This document shows positions 1 to 6,214 of a DNA stretch of 6,214 nucleotides, piece after piece. Each line of letters begins with the position of its first letter. Within the stretch, counting starts at the first letter, position 1. The position numbers and the translations under genes are program-made. Source of the DNA: DASTCC01 sp035711465 (GTDB lineage Bacteria; Acidobacteriota; Vicinamibacteria; Vicinamibacterales; SCN-69-37); NCBI GenBank assembly GCA_035711465.1, contig DASTCC010000159.1, positions 1-6,214 on the forward strand. Direction: 5' to 3'. Under the pieces are notes generated by a model that was not told where the DNA came from, ran no database searches, and was given only the letters and a program-made list of their open reading frames with translations.

Positions 1-2
1 TC

Positions 3-2354
3 TTCCTGCTGCTGTCGCTCGCCGCGGTGGCGGTGATCTTCGGTTGGCAGGCGCTGTGGCTCATCGGCATCGGCCTGTTGCTCATCGGCGTGTGCCATCT
101 GCCGCTCTCGCTCGGCACGCGCATCGGCGTGCTGACGGCGCTCGGCGTCGCCCTCGCGGTGATGCGCGCCGGGTGGATCGACGTGCCGTGGTCGGCGGCC
201 ATCTGGCCGATCCTCGGCTCGATGTTCATGTTCCGGTTGATCCTCTACGTCTACGACTCGCGGCGCGAGACGACGCCGGCGACGTGGCCGCAGCGGATCG
301 CCTACTTCTTCCTGCTGCCGAACGTCGTCTTTCCGCTGTTCCCGGTCGTCGACTACAAGACGTATCTGCGCACCTACTACAGCGAGGAGCGCCACCGCAT
401 CTACCAGGTCGGGGTGATCTGGATCTTCCGCGGCCTGACGCAGCTCGTCTTCTACCGGCTGATCTATTACTACGTGTCGATGTCGCCGACCGAGGTCGAG
501 GATCTCGGCGACATGGCGCGCTATGTCATCTCCGGGTTCCTGCTCTACCTTCGCATCTCCGGTCAGTTCCACATCATCGTCGGCATGCTGCGGCTCTTCG
601 GCTTCAACCTTCCGGAGACGCACCATCTCTATTTTCTGTCGACGAGCTTCACGGACTTCTGGCGGCGCATCAACATCTACTGGAAAGACTTCATGATGAA
701 GTTGTTCTTCTACCCGGCATTCTTCCGGCTGCGGAAGCGGGGGGAGACGATGGCGCTGCTGGCGGCGACGGCGCTGGTGTTCTTCGCGACCTGGGTGCTG
801 CACGCGTATCAGTGGTTCTGGATCCGCGGATCGTATCTGCTCGCCTGGCACGACGTGATGTTCTGGACGCTGCTCGCGGTGCTGGTGATGATCAACACCG
901 TCTGGGAAGCGCGTCACGGCACGGTGCGGCTGGTGAGCGGTCAGACGTGGACGGCGAAGCGCGCCGTCGGCGTCGTCCTGCGCACCGCCGCGACGTTCTC
1001 GGTGATCTGTCTGCTCTGGTCGCTCTGGACCGGCAGCTCGATGGCCGAGTGGTTCGGCCTGTGGAAGACGACGATCGCGAACCCGACGGTGAGCGACGCG
1101 CGCTTGATTCCCGCGGCGATCCTCGGCGTCCTCGGATTCGTCGCGGTGACGCTCTACTTCGCCGTGCGCGAGCGGAAACGGCTCGCGGGCGACCAGCAGC
1201 CTTTCGCGCAGTCGGCGGCGATGGTCGTGGCATCAGCGACGGCGCTGTGCGTCTTCGCGACGCCCACGCTCTACGCGCGCCTCATCCCGTCGTCGATCGG
1301 GCCGACTTATGCCGCGCTGGTGACCTCGACGCGGGAGCTGCGCTTGAGCGGCCACGACGCCGACATGCTGCAGCGCGGCTATTACGAAGATCTGCTGAGC
1401 GTCCAGAGCTTCAACACCCAGCTCTGGGAGGTCTACTCGAGCTGGCCGCTGAACTGGTCGCGGCTCGAGGACACCGGCGTGCTGCACCTGACCGGAGATT
1501 TCCTCAAGCAGGATCTCGCGCCGTCGATGGAGATCCACTTCCGCAACGCCACGCTCAAGACCAATCGCTGGGGGATGCGCGACAAGGAGTACACGCGCGA
1601 GGTGCCGCCGAACACGCACCGGTTCGCGATGGTCGGCTCATCGCACGTCATGGGCTACGGCGTCGACGACGGCCAGACGTTCGAAGCCGTGCTCGAAGCC
1701 AAGTTGAACGAAACGCGGGCTCCGGGCGCGGAGGCGGTGGAGATCCTGAACTTCGCGGTCGACGGCTACAACCCGCTGCAGGAGCTGCGGCAGCTCGAGA
1801 CCCGGGTCTTCGATTTCTCGCCGCGCACCGTGCTCTACGTCGCGCACTACGGCGCGCCGTACCGGTCGATGCTGCATCTGGCCGAGATGGCGCGGACGGG
1901 CATCGAGATCCCGTACCCGGAGCTCCGTGAGATGGCGGCCCGGGCCAACGTCCCCGCCGGCACCGGCCGCTTCGAGAGCGAGCAGCGTCTGACGCCGTTC
2001 CAGAACGAGCTGCTGGTGTGGATCTACAAGCGCATGGTCGAGCTCTGTAAGGCGCGCGGGGCGGCGCCGGTGTGGGTCTACCTGCCTCAGGTCGGCGACG
2101 TCGTCGATCCGACGGCGCTCGCGAAGTTCGAACAGGTCGCGCGCGACGCCGGGTTCACCATCGTCAGTCTCGCCGACGCGTTCGACGGGCATCCGGCGAG
2201 CACGATCTGGTTCGGCGAGTGGGATCGCCATCCCAACGCCAACGGCCACAGGCTGATCGCCGAGTCGTTCTATCGAAAACTGCAGGGCGTCAACGCCACC
2301 ATTCTGACCGGCCCGGCGGCCGCTCTGCCGTCCGGCGTCGAGTCCCGCGACTGA
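3..2354 (+). CDS. MBOAT-like membrane O-acyltransferase fused to an SGNH/GDSL-like domain (5' partial)
   Basis: Probable acyl (likely acetyl) transferase for a surface or exported glycan. The reading frame is open to the left edge and hydrophobic from the first codon, so the true start is probably upstream. A GTG at 27 is the first possible start inside the window and is used for numbering here. Residues 1-420 hold about ten hydrophobic segments. They include the MBOAT-style signature F-T-D210-F-W-R-R and, in a later membrane segment, WVLH259AY, the likely MBOAT histidine. After a last membrane segment (about 395-415), residues 425-530 lead into an SGNH-like fold: block I GSS539HVMGYGV with Ser539 as likely nucleophile, a block around NFAVDGYNPLQE, and the C-terminal D733-R-H735-PN-x-N-G-H catalytic block. 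In AlgI/AlgJ/AlgX and PatA/PatB systems these two activities are on separate proteins; here they are in one chain. The acceptor and acyl group cannot be read from the sequence. The stop overlaps the next start (TGATG). Confidence 0.85.
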   Translation, partial: FLLLSLAAVAVIFGWQALWLIGIGLLLIGVCHLPLSLGTRIGVLTALGVALAVMRAGWIDVPWSAAIWPILGSMFMFRLILYVYDSRRETTPATWPQRIAYFFLLPNVVFPLFPVVDYKTYLRTYYSEERHRIYQVGVIWIFRGLTQLVFYRLIYYYVSMSPTEVEDLGDMARYVISGFLLYLRISGQFHIIVGMLRLFGFNLPETHHLYFLSTSFTDFWRRINIYWKDFMMKLFFYPAFFRLRKRGETMALLAATALVFFATWVLHAYQWFWIRGSYLLAWHDVMFWTLLAVLVMINTVWEARHGTVRLVSGQTWTAKRAVGVVLRTAATFSVICLLWSLWTGSSMAEWFGLWKTTIANPTVSDARLIPAAILGVLGFVAVTLYFAVRERKRLAGDQQPFAQSAAMVVASATALCVFATPTLYARLIPSSIGPTYAALVTSTRELRLSGHDADMLQRGYYEDLLSVQSFNTQLWEVYSSWPLNWSRLEDTGVLHLTGDFLKQDLAPSMEIHFRNATLKTNRWGMRDKEYTREVPPNTHRFAMVGSSHVMGYGVDDGQTFEAVLEAKLNETRAPGAEAVEILNFAVDGYNPLQELRQLETRVFDFSPRTVLYVAHYGAPYRSMLHLAEMARTGIEIPYPELREMAARANVPAGTGRFESEQRLTPFQNELLVWIYKRMVELCKARGAAPVWVYLPQVGDVVDPTALAKFEQVARDAGFTIVSLADAFDGHPASTIWFGEWDRHPNANGHRLIAESFYRKLQGVNATILTGPAAALPSGVESRD

Positions 2355-2356
2355 TG
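2352..2356 (+). promoter_or_regulatory. TGATG stop/start overlap (translational coupling)
   Basis: The TGA stop of the acyltransferase (2352-2354) shares its A with the ATG of the asparagine-synthase-like gene (2354-2356). No convincing Shine-Dalgarno sequence lies just upstream, which fits translation by re-initiation after the upstream stop. Coupling is inferred from the arrangement. Confidence 0.6.
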
Positions 2357-4171
2357 CCCGGCATCGCGGCACTCATCCAGCCCGGGACCGACGACGCCCG
2401 CGCGCTGCTCGACGCCATGCTGCGGCGCATGGCGCACTACCCGTGGCTCAAAGCCGACGGCCGCCTCGGGGCGGGCCAGCGCGTCGGACTCGGCACGGTC
2501 GCCCATGAGTGGCGGTCCGCCGCGTCGATCGCGACCTCGACGGACGGGTTCCTCACCGTCGTGCTCGACGGCGAGTTCTTCACCGGTCACGGCGCCGGCC
2601 AGGCGGCCGAGTTCCTTGCCGGCTGGCAGGCGCACGGCACGGCGTTGCTGCCGACGCTCAACGGCGAGTTCAGCGCGGCGATCTGGGATGGCGTCCGCCA
2701 GGAGCTCCATCTCGTCACCGATCGCTTCGGCCTGCGATCGCTCTACGTCGCGCAGCCGCCCGGCGCCTTCGTCGCCGCCTCCGAGATCAAGTCGATCCTG
2801 GTGATGCCGTCGGTCGATCGCGCGTGGTCGGAATCGGGAGTCTCGGATTTCTTCGGGTTCGGCCACTTCTATTCCGACAACACCCTGCTTCGCGGCGTGC
2901 GTGCGGTGCCGGCGGCGACCTGCGGCACGTATCGTCTGGCCGACGGCAAGTACACCGAGACGAAGTACTGGACGCTCCCGGCGCGCAACGGCGATCGATC
3001 GCCTGCCGAATGCGCGGCAGCGTTCGACGAAGCGTTCGCCGCCGGCGTCCGGCGCCGTGGGGCGCCGGGCGAGAAGCTGGGTCTGTCGCTGTCGGGCGGC
3101 CTGGACGCGCGCACGATTCTCGGCGTGATGCCCGACGGGCTCGACTTGAAGACCGTCAGCCTCGGCATCGACGGCAGCCTCGATCACAAGAGCGCCGCCG
3201 AGATGGCGGCGATCGTCCACGTCCCGCACCGCCAGTTCTTCCTCGACGCGTCCTTCCTGGCCGGCTTCGAGCCGCACCTGCGGGAGATGGTGCTGCTCAC
3301 CGACGGGCACTATCTCGATCAGGGTCTGGTGATGCCGACGATGCGGATCTATCGCGAGCTCGGCATCGACTTTCTCCTGCGCGGTCACGGCGGCGAGCTG
3401 CTGCACATGACCAAGGCCTATGCGTTCTCGGTCGACGACGCGGCGCTCGGCGCCGGCGAGGCCGGCATCGAGCAGTGGCTGTTCGACGCGCTCACCGGCT
3501 ACATGCTCGCCGGCGTTCCCGACGATCTCTTCACGATCGATCTTCGCGAAGGCGCGCGCCAATCGCTGAGGCAGGCGATCGAGAGGTGTCAGCCGACCGA
3601 TCGGCCGGTCGACAAGGTCTGGCAGCTGTTCCTGAACGAGCGCATCCATCGCGAGACGACGCTGTCGATGCACAAGTTCAACTGCTTCGCGACGATTCGC
3701 CAGCCGTACCTCGACAACGACGTCATCGACGAGATCTTCACGATGGCGCCCGAGCGCAAGCTTGGCGACGAGCTTCAGACCGCGGCGTTGAGGAAGCGGC
3801 GGCCGGCGTTCCTCGACGTCGTCAACGCCAACACCGGCGCGAAGATGGGCGCCGGGCCGCTGGCGACGACGCTGGCGAAGATTCGGCTGAAGGTCTTCGC
3901 GAAGCTGGGATTGAAGGGCTATCAGCCGTACGAGCGGCTCGGACTGTGGCTGCGCCGCGAGCTGCGGCCGGTGGTCGAGTCGGTGCTGCAGCACGAGCGG
4001 TTTCTCGACGCCGGTCTGGTCCGGCCCGACGTCGTCCGCCGCGTCGTCGCCCAGCACGTCGCCAACGACGCGAATCACACGTTCCTGCTGATGTCGCTGC
4101 TCATCTTCGCGCTCGGCTGCGAAGTCCGCGAGGATCCGGATGGCTTCCGGGCGAGGCTCGGTCCGGTATGA
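2354..4171 (+). CDS. Asparagine-synthase-like protein with inactivated glutaminase site
   Basis: A 605-residue protein with the two-domain layout of class-B asparagine synthetases, which use ATP to activate a carboxylate and glutamine-derived ammonia to make an amide. The N-terminal domain (about 1-200) keeps the family landmarks D72-G-E74, L102-N-G-E-F-x-x-A-I-W-D112, D123-R-F-G and A-S-E144-I-K. It begins MPGIAA, however, so the invariant Cys that follows Met in glutaminases (MCGI) is Pro. The synthetase domain starts near 235 with the PP-loop S247-G-G-L-D251-A-R, where the usual final Ser is Ala. The later GDGGDE-type motif reads R-G344-H-G-G-E348. R449-Q-P-Y-L-D454 and K497 match the region that carries the family's conserved C-terminal residues. 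Glutamine hydrolysis is therefore very unlikely. It may use free ammonia or another amine to amidate a sugar acid or other carboxylate, or it may be a pseudoenzyme. It overlaps both neighbours, implying co-translation. Family assignment is firm; function is open. Confidence 0.88.
   Translation: MPGIAALIQPGTDDARALLDAMLRRMAHYPWLKADGRLGAGQRVGLGTVAHEWRSAASIATSTDGFLTVVLDGEFFTGHGAGQAAEFLAGWQAHGTALLPTLNGEFSAAIWDGVRQELHLVTDRFGLRSLYVAQPPGAFVAASEIKSILVMPSVDRAWSESGVSDFFGFGHFYSDNTLLRGVRAVPAATCGTYRLADGKYTETKYWTLPARNGDRSPAECAAAFDEAFAAGVRRRGAPGEKLGLSLSGGLDARTILGVMPDGLDLKTVSLGIDGSLDHKSAAEMAAIVHVPHRQFFLDASFLAGFEPHLREMVLLTDGHYLDQGLVMPTMRIYRELGIDFLLRGHGGELLHMTKAYAFSVDDAALGAGEAGIEQWLFDALTGYMLAGVPDDLFTIDLREGARQSLRQAIERCQPTDRPVDKVWQLFLNERIHRETTLSMHKFNCFATIRQPYLDNDVIDEIFTMAPERKLGDELQTAALRKRRPAFLDVVNANTGAKMGAGPLATTLAKIRLKVFAKLGLKGYQPYERLGLWLRRELRPVVESVLQHERFLDAGLVRPDVVRRVVAQHVANDANHTFLLMSLLIFALGCEVREDPDGFRARLGPV
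4168..4171 (+). promoter_or_regulatory. ATGA start/stop overlap (translational coupling)
   Basis: The ATG of the methyltransferase (4168-4170) overlaps the TGA stop of the synthase-like gene (4169-4171) by the common ATGA arrangement. A weak purine-rich GCGAGG sits at 4151-4156, about 11 nt before the ATG, and could act as a poor ribosome binding site. The overlap supports this start and a single transcript. Confidence 0.6.
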
Positions 4172-4899
4172 AAGCGACGTCCCCTGAACGTCAAGACCTG
4201 TCGACGCGGATCGCCGACCTGCTTGAAATGCGCCCGGACGATGTCGTGGCCGAGATCGTCGCCGCGGGCGACGACTGGGCGATCGGTCTCGAGGCCGCGC
4301 ACCTGCTCCACGAGTTGATCGGACTGCTGCGGCCGCGAAGCGTGCTCGAGTTCGGCGCCGGCCGGTCGTCGCTGGTGATCGCGCACGCGCTCGAGCGCAT
4401 CGGCGGCGGGTGCCTGACGTCGATCGAGCATCAGCCACAATACGTCACGAAGAGCTGGCAGCAGATGTCGCGGTATCGCGGCGTCGATGCTCTGCTCGTC
4501 GAATCGACATTGCGGCTGACGCCGTCCCGACACGGCCTGCTCTACGAATACACGAACATCGTTCCGAGCCTGCGCTCGCGCGGCCCGTTCAGCTTCGTCT
4601 TCATCGACGCGCCACCGAGCCGCTACGGCCGGGACTCGACGCTGCTGGCCGCGGCGCCCTACCTCGACACCGGCGCCATCGTGCAGCTCGACGACGCGGC
4701 GAGGCCGCAGGAGAAGACCGCGGTCCGGCGCTGGGAGCGGGCGCTCGACGTCCAGCACGTGTTCGATGCCGATCCGCTGGGCCGTGGTGTCGCCGTACTC
4801 CGGGTGGCGAGTCCGCGGGCGGCGTCGTTCGCCTGGCGCACCTTCGTGGGTTCCATTCAGGATCGTGTCCGCGAGCGACGAAGCGCGGGCGCAGGTTGA
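4168..4899 (+). CDS. Class I SAM-dependent methyltransferase
   Basis: A 243-residue cytoplasmic protein with a Rossmann-type methyltransferase core. An N-terminal helical region (1-55) is followed by motif I, V-L-E61-F-G63-A-G65, the SAM-binding glycine loop. T-S-I-E87-H ends strand 2, where the acidic residue normally contacts the ribose of SAM. F-V-F-I-D147-A-P-P is the strand-4 motif, and a predicted strand around AIVQLDDA follows. The pattern resembles Methyltransf_24-type and similar small-molecule or sugar O-methyltransferases. There is no zinc-binding motif and no signal peptide. The start is fixed by the ATGA overlap with the preceding gene; all conserved motifs lie downstream of it. 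In this setting it most likely methylates a nucleotide sugar, glycan or substituent, but the acceptor is not evident. The last 30 or so residues are basic and low in complexity and may be disordered. Confidence 0.82.
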   Translation: MKATSPERQDLSTRIADLLEMRPDDVVAEIVAAGDDWAIGLEAAHLLHELIGLLRPRSVLEFGAGRSSLVIAHALERIGGGCLTSIEHQPQYVTKSWQQMSRYRGVDALLVESTLRLTPSRHGLLYEYTNIVPSLRSRGPFSFVFIDAPPSRYGRDSTLLAAAPYLDTGAIVQLDDAARPQEKTAVRRWERALDVQHVFDADPLGRGVAVLRVASPRAASFAWRTFVGSIQDRVRERRSAGAG

Positions 4900-4942
4900 G
4901 ACGGCCACAGCCGATCGCTCACGCCCATTCCCGAGCGGCTCC
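4900..4942 (+). other. Short intergenic gap without recognisable signals
   Basis: This 43-nt gap is the longest non-coding stretch in the window if the glycosyltransferase starts at 4943. I see no hairpin followed by a T-run and no clear -35/-10 pair. The only purine-rich stretch before the ATG is GAGCGG at about 4933-4938, a weak ribosome-binding candidate. Confidence 0.5.
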
Positions 4943-5950
4943 ATGGACAAGCGGCCCATCGTCCTGGCGGTGATGCATCGCTGGCACGCGACGCTGAGCA
5001 GCGCGTTCCACGACCTCGCCGTCACCGACCTCGCCGGATATGCCGAGATCCGCGAAGCAGTCTGGCCGGTAGCGGGTCCCGTCCCTGACGACGTCCATGC
5101 GGTGCTCTTCTGTCAGATCCTGCCACCCTTCGAATGGATCGAGGCGCAGCGTGCGAGGGTCGTCTGGGTGCCGATGTGGGACGACGTCTCGGGTCACGCG
5201 GATGCGTGGTGGCACCAGGTGCCGAAGCGGGTGAAGGTGGTGGCCTTTTCGCGCGCGGTTGCGGCGCGCGCCCGTGCGGCAGGTCTCGAGGTCCTGGAGC
5301 GCCAATACTTCAAGGACCCAGCTCAGTTGTCGCGCGCGCCGTGGGACGGCGAGCGCGTCTTGCTCTATTGGAATCGCCGGGGGATGATTGGTCCGGGCTT
5401 CCTCCACAAGCTTTGTCAGGCGCTTGCGATCGATCGCGTGTTGTTTCGCAACGCGCTCGATCCCGGCGCCGATCCCGGCGCTGCCTACGAGTTGCCGAAT
5501 CGCCTCGGCCGCACGGTTGTCGACGTGCTGCCACGGACGTCGAGCCGTGACGAGTACTTTCGGCTGATCGACCGCGTCAACGTGGTCGTTTCGCCGCGGT
5601 TGGAAGAAGGCGTTGGCATGGTGATGCTGGAGGGGCTGGCGCGGGGCTGCGCGGTGTTTGCCGCAGACGGACCGACGATGAACGAGTACATCCGATCCGG
5701 CGTGGACGGCTATCTCTTCCGGCCGAAGTCGTTCGCATCGCGGGCCGCTGGAGCGCTGCGCTCGCGCCTTGCGGGTCTCGGCGTTGGTGCGCCGCCCAGG
5801 AGATTCGGACTCGACGGCCGTCAGCCGTGGCGCGAAATAGCCGCGATCGAGCTCGAGGCGCTGGGACGTCGCGCTCGAGCCGCCCACGTCGAGGGCCGCG
5901 CGCGCTGGGTGCAGGCGCTTCCGGACTACGTGCGCTTCATCGTGGATTGA
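4943..5950 (+). CDS. Glycosyltransferase, GT4-like (GT-B fold)
   Basis: A 335-residue protein that probably transfers a sugar from an activated donor to a growing glycan or lipid-linked acceptor on the cytoplasmic side. The C-terminal half carries the retaining GT-B signature S-P-R-L-E-E222-G-V-G-M-V-M-L-E230-G-L-A-R-G, an EX7E motif that binds the nucleotide-sugar donor. It is followed by A-A-D-G-P-T-M-N-E-Y-I-R and G-V-D-G-Y-L-F, the usual 'avoid/anchor' block of GT4 enzymes. The N-terminal half (about 1-150) is divergent: it starts MDKRPIVLAVMHRW and lacks the common glycine-rich loop. The frame stays open upstream to an ATG at 4766 and a GTG at 4865, but those starts would overlap the methyltransferase by 134 and 35 nt, and the extra residues look unlike protein core. 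ATG 4943 is therefore preferred. Sugar and acceptor are unknown. Third positions from about 5220 on seem a little richer in T than in the neighbouring genes. Confidence 0.82.
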   Translation: MDKRPIVLAVMHRWHATLSSAFHDLAVTDLAGYAEIREAVWPVAGPVPDDVHAVLFCQILPPFEWIEAQRARVVWVPMWDDVSGHADAWWHQVPKRVKVVAFSRAVAARARAAGLEVLERQYFKDPAQLSRAPWDGERVLLYWNRRGMIGPGFLHKLCQALAIDRVLFRNALDPGADPGAAYELPNRLGRTVVDVLPRTSSRDEYFRLIDRVNVVVSPRLEEGVGMVMLEGLARGCAVFAADGPTMNEYIRSGVDGYLFRPKSFASRAAGALRSRLAGLGVGAPPRRFGLDGRQPWREIAAIELEALGRRARAAHVEGRARWVQALPDYVRFIVD

Positions 5951-5955
5951 CACTC

Positions 5956-6214
5956 ATGATCGAGACAGCGGCTCATGCCGCGGTACCGGCCGTCGCAGCG
6001 GCGGAAGCCTGTCGGCTCTGCCAGTCGCCGGTCCGTGATCTCTACTCTCTCGTCGTCCTCGATCAGTACTCGACGACGCTCAGCCACTGCGGGCGCTGCG
6101 ACCTGATTCAGACGGGCCGCCCCGTCTGGCTTGCCGAAGCGTATACGACGGCGATCGCCGCCCTGGACACCGGCGCGCTGGCACGCAATCAGCAGAGCGC
6201 GCATTTGACGCTTT
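5956..6214 (+). CDS. Zinc-ribbon class I methyltransferase, N-terminal fragment (3' partial)
   Basis: An open frame of 86 codons runs from ATG 5956 to the window edge with no stop. After a short Ala-rich leader it reads C19-R-L-C22, then 22 residues later C45-G-R-C48, forming two Cys-X2-Cys knuckles likely to bind zinc. Next come D-L-I-Q-T, P56-V-W-L-A-E-A-Y63, and D71-T-G-x-L-x-R77-N. This combination (paired CxxC, then LIQT...P.WL.EAY...DTG...RN) is one I associate with the N-terminus of class I SAM methyltransferases found in glycan clusters, in which the SAM-binding domain follows. That domain would lie beyond the edge, so the enzymatic call rests on the N-terminal pattern alone. The ATG is 5 nt after the glycosyltransferase stop, which supports the start and the operon; no strong ribosome binding site is visible. 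Confidence 0.72.
   Translation, partial: MIETAAHAAVPAVAAAEACRLCQSPVRDLYSLVVLDQYSTTLSHCGRCDLIQTGRPVWLAEAYTTAIAALDTGALARNQQSAHLTL

Noticed and set aside
44..1930. Long + strand frame inside the acyltransferase gene
   Set aside because: It overlaps the real gene in another frame and its product is low-complexity Arg/Ala-rich sequence without motifs.
2990..3003. Perfect 14-bp palindrome GGCGATCGATCGCC, with a related GCGATCGATCGC at 5426-5437
   Set aside because: Both sit inside coding sequence and consist of GATC/CG words common in this genome's codon usage (Ile-Asp-Arg). Two copies are not enough to support a binding site or repeat family.
2509..4167. Upstream extension of the methyltransferase frame by more than 550 codons
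   Set aside because: The extension is Arg/Ala-rich shadow translation of the synthase-like gene. The methyltransferase motifs all lie after the ATG at 4168.
2270..4438. Long open frame on the - strand (722 codons) opposite the synthase-like and methyltransferase genes
   Set aside because: Its translation is rich in Arg, Ala, Gly and Pro with no recognisable domain, as expected for the antisense of GC-rich coding DNA. The + strand frame carries clear family motifs.
4766..4942. Earlier starts (ATG 4766, GTG 4865) for the glycosyltransferase
   Set aside because: They would overlap the methyltransferase by 134 or 35 nt and add a basic, disordered-looking leader. ATG 4943 directly precedes a beta-strand-like start (RPIVLAV). 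The GTG at 4865 cannot be fully excluded.
4919..6204. Antisense frames opposite the glycosyltransferase and the 3' partial methyltransferase (4919-5953 and 5926-6204)
   Set aside because: Both are shadows of the + strand genes. Neither shows a recognisable domain, and the + strand frames contain EX7E and paired CxxC motifs respectively.

Overview
The window is a GC-rich, gene-dense stretch with five genes on the + strand, all pointing the same way and packed with almost no intergenic space. Both ends cut through a gene. The protein set (membrane O-acyltransferase/SGNH fusion, asparagine-synthase-like protein, class I methyltransferase, GT4-type glycosyltransferase, and the start of a zinc-ribbon methyltransferase) is typical of the modification section of a cell-surface or exopolysaccharide cluster. 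The high GC content, strong third-position G/C bias and this gene style suggest a soil or sediment bacterium, perhaps Acidobacteriota (Vicinamibacteria-like) or a similar GC-rich phylum. That placement is inference from style only, as no phylogenetic marker is present.

Layout: (1) 3-2354, an acyltransferase open at its 5' end: a multi-pass MBOAT-like membrane domain followed by an extracytoplasmic SGNH-hydrolase-like domain. (2) 2354-4171, an asparagine-synthase-like protein whose glutaminase nucleophile Cys is replaced by Pro and whose ATP-pyrophosphatase motifs are altered. (3) 4168-4899, a small SAM-dependent methyltransferase. (4) 4943-5950, a glycosyltransferase with the EX7E motif. (5) 5956 to the window end, the N-terminus of a Cys-X2-Cys / Cys-X2-Cys methyltransferase, cut by the window edge. 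Junctions 1/2 (TGATG) and 2/3 (ATGA) overlap. Junction 3/4 has a 43-nt gap and junction 4/5 a 5-nt gap. I see no promoter, terminator, RNA gene, mobile element or CRISPR array.

Working model (inference): the genes form one transcription unit that builds and decorates a surface glycan. The glycosyltransferase adds a sugar, the two methyltransferases and the synthase-like protein modify sugars or substituents in the cytoplasm, and the MBOAT-SGNH fusion moves acyl groups across the membrane and onto the polymer. The most unusual points are the single-chain MBOAT-SGNH fusion and the asparagine-synthase-like protein that has lost its glutaminase nucleophile.
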